Assembly: GCA_037783545.1 (NCBI GenBank)
Contig: JBBELK010000053.1
Location: 372,001-436,000 of the forward strand
Length of the DNA stretch: 64,000 nt
Source: Henricia sp. BOLD:AAB3569
Taxonomy: Eukaryota; Echinodermata; Asteroidea; Spinulosida; Echinasteridae
Direction: 5' to 3'
Of the stretch, positions 24,773 through 34,623 are shown one piece after another (the first letter of the stretch is position 1; each line of letters opens with the position of its first letter). The notes under the pieces were generated by a model. It was given only the letters and a program-made list of their open reading frames with translations. It had not been told where the DNA came from and ran no database searches. A program made the position numbers and the translations under genes.

Positions 24773-26519
24773 TTGAAGTTTGTTTGGAAATTCCTTCAGT
24801 TCCAAAATAGCGACCACTTCAGACGCAATGTTTCCCGAAAGCGGCGTCTGCTTGTGCAAAAACTGTGCCGGCAAGGAGTTTTTGCTAGATTCGACGATAA
24901 CTCGGTCGGTTTAAACGGGAAATTGCTGAATTTTGCAGAACACGTTTGTGATATAGAGTTGTTTTAGCAGACAAAATTTGAAGTTTGTCTGGAAATTCCT
25001 TCAGTTCCAAAATGGCGACCACTTCAGACGCAATGTTTCCCGAAAGCGGCGTCTGTTTGTGCGAAAAATGTTCCGGCAGAGAGTTTTTGCTAGATTCGAC
25101 GATAACTCGGTCGGTTTAAACGGGAAATTGCTGAAATTTGCAGAACACGTTTGGGATATAGAGTTGTTTTAGCAGACAAAATTTGAAGTTTGTCTGGACA
25201 TTCCTTCAGTTCCAAAATGGCGACCACTTCGGACGCAATGTTTCCCGAAAGCGGCGTCTGTTTGTGCGAAAACTGTTCCGGCAGTGAGTTTTTGCTAGAT
25301 TCGACGATAACTCGGTCGGTTTAAACGGGAAATTGCTGATATTTGCAGAACACGTTTGCGATATAGAGTTGTTTTAGCAGACAAAATTTGAAGTTTGTCT
25401 GGACATTCCTTCAGTTCCAAAATAGCGACAACTTCAAACGCAATGTTTACCGAAAGCGGCGTCTGCTTGTGCGAAAACTGTGCCGGCAAGGAGTTTTTGC
25501 TAAACGGGAAATTGCTGAAATTTGCAGAACACGTTTGGGATATAGAGTTGTTTTAGCAGACAAAATTTGAAGTTTGTCTGGAAATTCCTTCAGTTCCAAA
25601 ATGGCGACCACTTCGGACGCAATGTTTCCCGAAAGCGGCGTCTGTTTGTGCGAAAACTGTTCCGGCAGTGAGTTTTTGCTAGATTCGACGATAACTCGGT
25701 CGGTTTAAACGGGAAATTGCTGAAATTTGCAGAACACGTTTGCGATATAGAGTTGTTTTAGCAGACAAAATTTGAAGTTTGTCTGGAAATTCCTTCAGTT
25801 CCAAAATGGCGACCACTTCAGACGCAATGTTTCCCGAAAGCGGCGTCTGTTTGTGCGAAAAATTTTCCGGCAGAGAGTTTTTGCTAGATTCGACGATAAC
25901 TCGGTCGGTTTAAACGGGAAATTGCTGAAATTTGCAGAACACGTTTGGGATATAGAGTTGTTTTAGCAGACAAAATTTGAAGTTTGTCTGGACATTCCTT
26001 CAGTTCCAAAATAGCGACCACTTCAAACGCAATGTTTCCCGAAAGCGGGGTCTGCTTGTGCGAAAACTGTGCCCGCAAGGAGTTTTTGCTAGATTCGACG
26101 ATAACTCGGTCGGTTTAAACGTGAAATTGCTGAAATTTGCAGAACACGTTTGCGATATAGAGTTGTTTTAGCAGACAAAATTTGAAGTTTGTCTGGACAT
26201 TCCTTCAGTTCCAAAATGGCGACCACTTCAGACGCAATGTTTCCCGAAAGCGGCGTCTGTTTGGGATATAGAGTTGTTTTAGCAGACAAAATTTGAAGTT
26301 TGTTTGGAAATTCCTTCAGTTCCAAAATAGCGACCACTTCAGACGCAATGTTTCCCGAAAGCGGCGTCTGCTTGTGCAAAAACTGTGCCGGCAAGGAGTT
26401 TTTGCTAGATTCGACGATAACTCGGTCGGTTTAAACGGGAAATTGCTGAAATTTGCAGAACACGTTTGCGATATAGAGTTGTTTTAGCAGACACAATTTG
26501 AAGTTTGTCTGGACATTCC
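24773..26519 (+). repeat. Block homologous to 31734-33480 (offset 6961)
   Basis: The order is: GAATTTTGCAG monomer, GGAAATTCC/GGCGACC monomer, CAGTGAG monomer, 26-bp-deleted monomer (25388), CAGTGAG monomer, AAATTTTCCGG monomer (25772), GACATTCC/TTTAAACGTG monomer, short monomer (26182), full monomer (26293). The same order is found 6961 bp downstream, where the next monomer is interrupted by the inserted element. The uninterrupted monomer at 26498 is therefore one empty-site reference for that insertion. Confidence 0.9.
25388..25566 (+). repeat. 179-bp monomer with 26-bp deletion (five copies in the window)
   Basis: TTTTTGCTA is joined directly to AACGGG near 25503, removing 26 bp that include the CGGTCGG part of the CENP-B-like stretch and half of GTTTAAAC. 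A TA is shared at the joint. The same deletion is seen in monomers starting at 32349, 39862, 48360 and 58668. The 39862 copy also lacks 7 bp (GATATAG) near 40010. Each copy is followed by a CAGTGAG monomer, so the variant marks a long repeated block. Confidence 0.93.
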
Positions 26520-28248
26520 TTCAGTTCCAAAATGGCGACCACTTCAGACGCAATGTTTCCCGAAAGCGGCGTCTGTTTGTGCGAAAAATGTTCCGGCAGA
26601 GAGTTTTTGCTAGATTCGACGATAACTCGGTCGGTTTAAACGGGAAATTGCTGAAATTTGCAGAACACGTTTGGGATATAGAGTTGTTTTAGCAGACAAA
26701 ATTTGAAGTTTGTTTGGAAATTCCTTCAGTTCCAAAATAGCGACCACTTCAGACGCAATGTTTCCCGAAAGCGGCGTCTGCTTGTGCAAAAACTGTGCCG
26801 GCAAGGAGTTTTTGCTAGATTCGACGATAACTCGGTCGGTTTAAACGGGAAATTGCTGAAATTTGCAGAACACGTTTGCGATATAGAGTTGTTTTAGCAG
26901 ACAAAATTTGAAGTTTGTCTGGAAATTCCTTCAGTTCCAAAATGGCGACCACTTCAGACGCAATGTTTCCCGAAAGCGGCGTCTGTTTGTGCGAAAAATT
27001 TTCCGGCAGAGAGTTTTTGCTAGATTCGACGATAACTCGGTCGGTTTAAACGGGAAATTGCTGAAATTTGCAGAACACGTTTGGGATATAGAGTTGTTTT
27101 AGCAGACAAAATTTGAAGTTTGTCTGGACATTCCTTCAGTTCCAAAATAGCGACCACTTCAAACGCAATGTTTCCCGAAAGCGGCGTCTGCTTGTGCGAA
27201 AACTGTGCCCGCAAGGAGTTTTTGCTAGATTCGACGATAACTCGGTCGGTTTAAACGTGAAATTGCTGAAATTTGCAGAACACGTTTGCGATATAGAGTT
27301 GTTTTAGCAGACAAAATTTGAAGTTTGTCTGGACATTCCTTCAGTTCCAAAATGGCGACCACTTCGGACGCAATGTTTCCCGAAAGCGGCGTCTGTTTGG
27401 GATATAGAGTTGTTTTAGCAGACAAAATTTGAAGTTTGTTTGGAAATTCCTTCAGTTCCAAAATAGCGACCACTTCAGACGCAATGTTTCCCGAAAGCGG
27501 CGTCTGCTTGTGCAAAAACTGTGCCGGCAAGGAGTTTTTGCTAGATTCGACGATAACTCGGTCGGTTTAAACGGGAAATTGCTGAAATTTGCAGAACACG
27601 TTTGCGATATAGAGTTGTTTTAGCAGACAAAATTTGAAGTTTGTCTGGAAATTCCTTCAGTTCCAAAATGGCGACCACTTCAGACGCAATGTTTCCCGAA
27701 AGCGGCGTCTGTTTGTGCGAAAAATGTTCCGGCAGAGAGTTTTTGCTAGATTCGACGATAACTCGGTCGGTTTAAACGGGAAATTGCTGAAATTTGCAGA
27801 ACACGTTTGGGATATAGAGTTGTTTTAGCAGACAAAATTTGAAGTTTGTTTGGAAATTCCTTCAGTTCCAAAATAGCGACCACTTCAGACGCAATGTTTC
27901 CCGAAAGCGGCGTCTGCTTGTGCAAAAACTGTGCCGGCAAGGAGTTTTTGCTAGATTCGACGATAACTCGGTCGGTTTAAACGGGAAATTGCTGAAATTT
28001 GCAGAACACGTTTGGGATATAGAGTTGTTTTAGCAGACAAAATTTGAAGTTTGTCTGGAAATTCCTTCAGTTCCAAAATAGCGACCACTTCAAACGCAAT
28101 GTTTCCCGAAAGCGGCGTCTGCTTGTGCGAAAACTGTGCCCGCAAGGAGTTTTTGCTAGATTCGACGATAACTCGGTCGGTTTAAACGTGAAATTGCTGA
28201 AATTTGCAGAACACGTTTGCGATATAGAGTTGTTTTAGCAGACAAAAT

Positions 28249-31200
28249 TTGAAGTTTGTCTGGACATTCCTTCAGTTCCAAAATAGCGACAACTTCAAAC
28301 GCAATGTTTACCGAAAGCGGCGTCTGCTTGTGCGAAAACTGTGCCGGCAAGGAGTTTTTGCTAGATTCGACGATAACTCGGTCGGTTTAAACGGGAAATT
28401 GCTGAAATTTGCAGAACACGTTTGCGATATAGAGTTGTTTTAGCAGACTAAATTTGAAGTTTGTCTGGAAATTTGTTAAGTTCCAAAATAGCGACCACTT
28501 CAGACGCAATGTTTCCCGAAAGCGGCGTCTGTTTGTGCGAAAAATGTTCCGGCAGAGAGTTTTTGCTAGATTCGACGATAACTCGGTCGGTTTAAACGGG
28601 AAATTGCTGAAATTTGCAGAACACGTTTGGGATATAGAGTTGTTTTAGCAGACAAAATTTGAAGTTTGTCTGGACATTCCTTCAGTTCCAAAATGGCGAC
28701 CACTTCGGACGCAATGTTTCCCGAAAGCGGCGTCTGTTTGTGCGAAAAATGTTCCGGCAGAGAGTTTTTGCTAGATTCGACGATAACTCGGTCGGTTTAA
28801 ACGGGAAATTGCTGAAATTTGCAGAACACGTTTGGGATATAGAGTTGTTTTAGCAGACAAAATTTGAAGTTTGTCTGGACATTCCTTCAGTTCCAAAATG
28901 GCGACCACTTCGGACGCAATGTTTCCCGAAAGCGGCGTCTGTTTGTGCGAAAACTGTTCCGGCAGTGAGTTTTTGCTAGATTCGACGATAACTCGGTCGG
29001 TTTAAACGTGAAATTGCTGAAATTTGCAGAACACGTTTGCGATATAGAGTTGTTTTAGCAGACAAAATTTGAAGTTTGTCTGGACATTCCTTCAGTTCCA
29101 AAATAGCGACAACTTCAAACGCAATGTTTACCGAAAGCGGCGTCTGCTTGTGCGAAAACTGTGCCGGCAAGGAGTTTTTGCTAGATTCGACGATAACTCG
29201 GTCGGTTTAAACGGGAAATTGCTGAAATTTGCAGAACACGTTTGCGATATAGAGTTGTTTTAGCAGACTAAATTTGAAGTTTGTCTGGAAATTTGTTAAG
29301 TTCCAAAATAGCGACCACTTCAGACGCAATGTTTCCCGAAAGCGGCGTCTGTTTGTGCGAAAAATGTTCCGGCAGAGAGTTTTTGCTAGATTCGACGATA
29401 ACTCGGTCGGTTTAAACGGGAAATTGCTGAAATTTGCAGAACACGTTTGCGATATAGAGTTGTTTTAGCAGACTAAATTTGAAGTTTGTCTGGAAATTTG
29501 TTAAGTTCCAAAATAGCGACCACTTCAGACGCAATGTTTCCCGAAAGCGGCGTCTGTTTGTGCGAAAAATGTTCCGGCAGAGAGTTTTTGCTAGATTCGA
29601 CGATAACTCGGTCGGTTTAAACGGGAAATTGCTGAAATTTGCAGAACACGTTTGGGATATAGAGTTGTTTTAGCAGACAAAATTTGAAGTTTGTCTGGAC
29701 ATTCCTTCAGTTCCAAAATGGCGACCACTTCGGACGCAATGTTTCCCGAAAGCGGCGTCTGTTTGTGCGAAAAATGTTCCGGCAGAGAGTTTTTGCTAGA
29801 TTCGACGATAACTCGGTCTGTTTAAACGGGAAATTGCTGAAATTTGCAGAACACGTTTGGGATATAGAGTTGTTTTAGCAGACAAAATTTGAAGTTTGTC
29901 TGGACATTCCTTCAGTTCCAAAATGGCGACCACTTCGGACGCAATGTTTCCCGAAAGCGGCGTCTGTTTGTGCGAAAACTGTTCCGGCAGTGAGTTTTTG
30001 CTAGATTCGACGATAACTCGGTCGGTTTAAACGGGAAATTGCTGATATTTGCAGAACACGTTTGCGATATAGAGTTGTTTTAGCAGACAAAATTTGAAGT
30101 TTGTCTGGACATTCCTTCAGTTCCAAAATAGCGACAACTTCAAACGCAATGTTTACCGAAAGCGGCGTCTGCTTGTGCGAAAACTGTGCCGGCAAGGAGT
30201 TTTTGCTAGATTCGACGATAACTCGGTCGGTTTAAACGGGAAATTGCTGAAATTTGCAGAACACGTTTGCGATATAGAGTTGTTTTAGCAGACTAAATTT
30301 GAAGTTTGTCTGGAAATTTGTTAAGTTCCAAAATAGCGACCACTTCAGACGCAATGTTTCCCGAAAGCGGCGTCTGTTTGTGCGAAAAATGTTCCGGCAG
30401 AGAGTTTTTGCTAGATTCGACGATAACTCGGTCGGTTTGAACGGGAAATTGCTGAAATTTGCAGAACACGTTTGGGATATAGAGTTGTTTTAGCAGACAA
30501 AATTTGAAGTTTGTCTGGACATTCCTTCAGTTCCAAAATGGCGACCACTTCGGACGCAATGTTTCCCGAAAGCGGCGTCTGTTTGTGCGAAAAATGTTCC
30601 GGCAGAGAGTTTTTGCTAGATTCGACGATAACTCGGTCGGTTTAAACGGGAAATTGCTGAAATTTGCAGAATACGTTTGGGATATAGAGTTGTTTTAGCA
30701 GACAAAATTTGAAGTTTGTCTGGACATTCCTTCAGTTCCAAAATGGCGACCACTTCGGACGCAATGTTTCCCGAAAGCGGCGTCTGTTTGTGCGAAAACT
30801 GTTCCGGCAGTGAGTTTTTGCTAGATTCGACGATAACTCGGTCGGTTTAAACGGGAAATTGCTGATATTTGCAGAACACGTTTGCGATATAGAGTTGTTT
30901 TAGCAGACAAAATTTGAAGTTTGTCTGGACATTCCTTCAGTTCCAAAATAGCGACAACTTCAAACGCAATGTTTACCGAAAGCGGCGTCTGCTTGTGCGA
31001 AAACTGTGCCGGCAAGGAGTTTTTGCTAGATTCGACGATAACTCGGTCGGTTTAAACGGGAAATTGCTGAAATTTGCAGAACACGTTTGGGATATAGAGT
31101 TGTTTTAGCAGACAAAATTTGAAGTTTGTTTGGAAATTCCTTCAGTTCCAAAATAGCGACCACTTCAGACGCAATGTTTCCCGAAAGCGGCGTCTGCTTG

Positions 31201-31733
31201 TGCGAAAACTGTTCCGGCAGAGAGTTTTTGCTAGATTCGACGATAACTCGGTCGGTTTAAACGGGAAATTGCTGAAATTTGCAGAACACGTTTGGGATAT
31301 AGAGTTGTTTTAGCAGACAAAATTTGAAGTTTGTCTGGACATTCCTTCAGTTCCAAAATGGCGACCACTTCGGACGCAATGTTTCCCGAAAGCGGCGTCT
31401 GTTTGTGCGAAAACTGTTCCGGCAGTGAGTTTTTGCTAGATTCGACGATAACTCGGTCGGTTTAAACGGGAAATTGCTGATATTTGCAGAACACGTTTGC
31501 GATATAGAGTTGTTTTAGCAGACAAATTTGAAGTTTGTCTGGACATTCCTTCAGTTCCAAAATAGCGACAACTTCAAACGCAATGTTTACCCGAAAGCGG
31601 CGTCTGCTTGTGCGAAAACTGTGCCGGCAAGGAGTTTTTGCTAGATTCGACGATAACTCGGTCGGTTTAAACGGGAAATTGCTGAAATTTGCAGAACACG
31701 TTTGGGATATAGAGTTGTTTTAGCAGACAAAAT
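28249..31733 (+). repeat. 820-bp unit sub-array, 28.2-31.7 kb
   Basis: Units begin at 28249, 29069, 30094 and 30914 with the GACAACTTC/GTTTACCG monomer. The spacings are 820, 1025 and 820 bp. The 1025-bp unit has monomer 2 duplicated (29274 and 29479). After 30914 the order changes to a hybrid monomer at 31119 and a CAGTGAG monomer, leading into the 31734 block. Private changes include GGTCTGTTTAAAC near 29819 and GGTTTGAACG near 30439. Confidence 0.88.
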
Positions 31734-33481
31734 TTGAAGTTTGTTTGGAAATTCCTTCAGTTCCAAAATAGCGACCACTTCAGACGCAATGTTTCCCGAA
31801 AGCGGCGTCTGCTTGTGCAAAAACTGTGCCGGCAAGGAGTTTTTGCTAGATTCGACGATAACTCGGTCGGTTTAAACGGGAAATTGCTGAATTTTGCAGA
31901 ACACGTTTGTGATATAGAGTTGTTTTAGCAGACAAAATTTGAAGTTTGTCTGGAAATTCCTTCAGTTCCAAAATGGCGACCACTTCAGACGCAATGTTTC
32001 CCGAAAGCGGCGTCTGTTTGTGCGAAAAATGTTCCGGCAGAGAGTTTTTGCTAGATTCGACGATAACTCGGTCGGTTTAAACGGGAAATTGCTGAAATTT
32101 GCAGAACACGTTTGGGATATAGAGTTGTTTTAGCAGACAAAATTTGAAGTTTGTCTGGACATTCCTTCAGTTCCAAAATGGCGACCACTTCGGACGCAAT
32201 GTTTCCCGAAAGCGGCGTCTGTTTGTGCGAAAACTGTTCCGGCAGTGAGTTTTTGCTAGATTCGACGATAACTCGGTCGGTTTAAACGGGAAATTGCTGA
32301 TATTTGCAGAACACGTTTGCGATATAGAGTTGTTTTAGCAGACAAAATTTGAAGTTTGTCTGGACATTCCTTCAGTTCCAAAATAGCGACAACTTCAAAC
32401 GCAATGTTTACCGAAAGCGGCGTCTGCTTGTGCGAAAACTGTGCCGGCAAGGAGTTTTTGCTAAACGGGAAATTGCTGAAATTTGCAGAACACGTTTGGG
32501 ATATAGAGTTGTTTTAGCAGACAAAATTTGAAGTTTGTCTGGAAATTCCTTCAGTTCCAAAATGGCGACCACTTCGGACGCAATGTTTCCCGAAAGCGGC
32601 GTCTGTTTGTGCGAAAACTGTTCCGGCAGTGAGTTTTTGCTAGATTCGACGATAACTCGGTCGGTTTAAACGGGAAATTGCTGAAATTTGCAGAACACGT
32701 TTGCGATATAGAGTTGTTTTAGCAGACAAAATTTGAAGTTTGTCTGGAAATTCCTTCAGTTCCAAAATGGCGACCACTTCAGACGCAATGTTTCCCGAAA
32801 GCGGCGTCTGTTTGTGCGAAAAATTTTCCGGCAGAGAGTTTTTGCTAGATTCGACGATAACTCGGTCGGTTTAAACGGGAAATTGCTGAAATTTGCAGAA
32901 CACGTTTGGGATATAGAGTTGTTTTAGCAGACAAAATTTGAAGTTTGTCTGGACATTCCTTCAGTTCCAAAATAGCGACCACTTCAAACGCAATGTTTCC
33001 CGAAAGCGGCGTCTGCTTGTGCGAAAACTGTGCCCGCAAGGAGTTTTTGCTAGATTCGACGATAACTCGGTCGGTTTAAACGTGAAATTGCTGAAATTTG
33101 CAGAACACGTTTGCGATATAGAGTTGTTTTAGCAGACAAAATTTGAAGTTTGTCTGGACATTCCTTCAGTTCCAAAATGGCGACCACTTCAGACGCAATG
33201 TTTCCCGAAAGCGGCGTCTGTTTGGGATATAGAGTTGTTTTAGCAGACAAAATTTGAAGTTTGTTTGGAAATTCCTTCAGTTCCAAAATAGCGACCACTT
33301 CAGACGCAATGTTTCCCGAAAGCGGCGTCTGCTTGTGCAAAAACTGTGCCGGCAAGGAGTTTTTGCTAGATTCGACGATAACTCGGTCGGTTTAAACGGG
33401 AAATTGCTGAAATTTGCAGAACACGTTTGCGATATAGAGTTGTTTTAGCAGACAAAATTTGAAGTTTGTCTGGACATTCCT
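31734..33481 (+). repeat. Second copy of the 24773 block, ending at the insertion
   Basis: The monomer order is the same as 24773-26519, with the 26-bp-deleted monomer at 32349 and the short monomer at 33143. The next monomer, starting at 33459, is broken after GGACATTCCT by the inserted element. The preceding monomer at 31529 has two small private indels, in GACAAATTTG near 31526 and TTTACCCGAAAG near 31591. Confidence 0.9.
33476..33481. repeat. Target-site duplication, left copy (ATTCCT)
   Basis: The satellite reads GGACATTCCT up to here and then departs from the monomer. The same six bases reopen the satellite at 34231. Empty-site monomers at 26498, 40963 and 42304 have GGACATTCCTTCAG with a single ATTCCT. 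Confidence 0.8.
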
Positions 33482-33576
33482 AAATATGTCCAAGTTTTTC
33501 AGTAGTTTGCGTAATCATATTCTGTCTCCCGGTAAATCCATCATATTTCCATCCTAAGTACATGTAGGCCTGCACC

Positions 33577-33695
33577 CCCGAAACATACAAGTCTTGGTCT
33601 GCTTACATGCGCGCTTTTCTATGGCCCTACAAGCTGTCTGGTATTCTACCACGGAATTGTGCGCATGTAAGCAGAGTGCGACATCATGTTTCGGG
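33577..33695. repeat. 119-bp imperfect inverted repeat inside the insertion
   Basis: The outer arms CCCGAAACAT (33577-33586) and ATGTTTCGGG (33686-33695) are exact reverse complements. The inner arms, 15 bases at 33598-33612 and 33661-33675, are also exact reverse complements. Between them lie unpaired segments of 11 and 10 bases, and the loop is 48 bases. The loop itself has a TGGTA/TACCA mini-stem at 33639-33651. In RNA this would be a long hairpin with one internal loop. It may be a structured part of the element's 3' UTR or a small foldback element nested in it. I found no flanking duplication that would favour the second. Confidence 0.85.
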
Positions 33696-33700
33696 TTTAA

Positions 33701-33804
33701 TTTTTTTCTTTTCTGTTTTGTTTTGTTTTTGTTGTTGTTGTAGTTTTGTCTTTGTTTGTTGGATGTTTGTTTGTTTGTGTTGTTTGTTTGTTTTTTTTTT
33801 TTTT
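33701..33804 (+). repeat. T/G-rich low-complexity tract
   Basis: The tract is runs of TTTG and GTT units ending in 14 consecutive T (33791-33804). It creates an artificial open frame rich in Phe, Cys and Val. It is a likely site of sequencing or length variation. Confidence 0.85.
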
Positions 33805-33845
33805 AGAAGGAGATTTTTCATAAATGTACTTGAATTCCGTCTACA

Positions 33846-34010
33846 TATTTATTTATTTATACTTCCTCTCCTGCATAGCCCCTGTACTGTAAGCAAATCT
33901 ATTTGTAACTTAACCATACTTCAACATATATAACTGTACAAGAATGTATTTTTTAATCGACCAATATACTTGTAATACTATGCACTATGTATAATTTATT
34001 TATTTATTTA
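33846..34010 (+). repeat. Two ATTTA clusters flanking an A/T-rich stretch
   Basis: Overlapping ATTTA units occur at 33846-33861 and 33993-34010. In an mRNA 3' UTR such words can act as AU-rich destabilising elements; in genomic DNA they are equally explained as short microsatellites. Between them the sequence is A/T-rich with no recognisable gene. Confidence 0.6.
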
Positions 34011-34205
34011 AAATGCCTAATTACCTAGTATTATTTTATTTTGTACATGTGTATTTTAAGTGTTGGCATGGCGGCATTTGGAGAGCCACTCGATTGTGAT
34101 TTAGTTCACATTTGGCAATCCTTCAGGGGTGTTACCATGTAATGTTTTGTTTTATGTCAATTTTCATCTGTGCGTACTGTACCTTTCATGTTTGCCCTGA
34201 GAAAT

Positions 34206-34211
34206 AATAAA
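34206..34211 (+). promoter_or_regulatory. AATAAA polyadenylation-type signal
   Basis: The canonical hexamer overlaps the first base of the ATGAA tail. In retroposed elements whose tail is a short tandem repeat, the 3' terminus commonly lies immediately after such a hexamer. It supports plus-strand orientation of the insert. Confidence 0.6.
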
Positions 34212-34230
34212 TGAAATGAAATGAAATGAA

Positions 34231-34236
34231 ATTCCT
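34231..34236. repeat. Target-site duplication, right copy (ATTCCT)
   Basis: The copy follows directly after the ATGAA tail and continues as TCAGTTCCAAAATGG, the expected satellite. Because some monomers read GGAAATTCC, an alternative is that GAAATTCC belongs to the right flank, which makes the exact joint uncertain by a few bases. Confidence 0.75.
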
Positions 34237-34623
34237 TCAGTTCCAAAATGGCGGCCACTTCAGACGCAATGTTTCCCGAAAGCGGCGTCTGTTTGTGCGA
34301 AAAATGTTCCGGCAGAGAGTTTTTGCTAGATTCGACGATAACTCGGTCGGTTTAAACGGGAAATTGCTGAAATTTGCAGAACACGTTTGGGATATAGAGT
34401 TGTTTTAGCAGACAAAATTTGAAGTTTGTTTGGAAATTCCTTCAGTTCCAAAATAGCGACCACTTCAGACGCAATGTTTCCCGAAAGCGGCGTCTGCTTG
34501 TGCGAAAACTGTGCCCGCAAGGAGTTTTTGCTAGATTCGACGATAACTCGGTCGGTTTAAACGGGAAATTGCTGAAATTTGCAGAACACGTTTGCGATAT
34601 AGAGTTGTTTTAGCAGACAAAAT

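Larger units (their letters stand above)
1..33481 (+). repeat. 205-bp satellite array, left part
   Basis: The stretch is a continuous head-to-tail array of a 205-bp monomer in one orientation, starting and ending inside a monomer. Adjacent monomers are very similar and differ at a limited set of recurrent sites: GGACATTCC or GGAAATTCC, AAAATGGCG or AAAATAGCG, TCAGAC/TCAAAC/TCGGAC, CTGTTTG or CTGCTTG, CGAAAA or CAAAAA, TTTAAACGGG or TTTAAACGTG, and GTTTGGGAT or GTTTGCGAT. Combinations of these define monomer types that recur in fixed orders, which is higher-order repeat structure. Because 205 is not a multiple of three, the reading frame shifts at each monomer, which argues against a repeat protein. 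The left edge is open at the window boundary. The right edge is the insertion beginning at 33482. No gene is visible anywhere in this stretch. That it is satellite DNA is certain from the sequence; its chromosomal location is unknown. Confidence 0.98.
33482..34230 (+). mobile_element. Non-LTR retroelement 3' fragment (LINE-like) inserted in the satellite
   Basis: This is 749 bp unrelated to the satellite, inserted inside one monomer. The flanking ATTCCT is present once in uninterrupted monomers but on both sides here (33476-33481 and 34231-34236), giving a 6-bp target-site duplication. The 3' end has AATAAA at 34206-34211 and a tail of exactly four ATGAA units at 34211-34230, abutting the duplication. 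Short direct repeats, a microsatellite tail and no terminal inverted repeats fit target-primed reverse transcription of a 5'-truncated LINE, or of a SINE or transcript mobilised by one. No reverse transcriptase or endonuclease segment is present. An open frame of 24 codons runs from the 5' break to TAA at 33555 and could be the tail of an ORF, but this is speculative. The clade cannot be assigned by eye. Orientation is plus, from the tail. Confidence 0.8.

Noticed and set aside
1-33481. CRISPR array
   Set aside because: The repeating unit is a 205-bp monomer without unique spacers, and no cas-like gene is present.
33577-33695. tRNA or tRNA-derived SINE head in the insertion
   Set aside because: There is no cloverleaf, no A/B boxes and no anticodon arm. 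The stem is a single long hairpin with an internal loop.
33607-33933. 108-codon open frame inside the insertion as a small membrane protein
   Set aside because: It starts within the inverted repeat and runs through the T/G-rich tract, so its Phe/Cys/Val-rich sequence follows from low-complexity DNA. No recognisable domain or signal is seen.
33482-34230. DNA transposon or MITE as the identity of the whole insertion
   Set aside because: The ends at 33482 and 34230 are not inverted repeats of each other, and the 3' end has AATAAA with a pentanucleotide tail, which fits retroposition.
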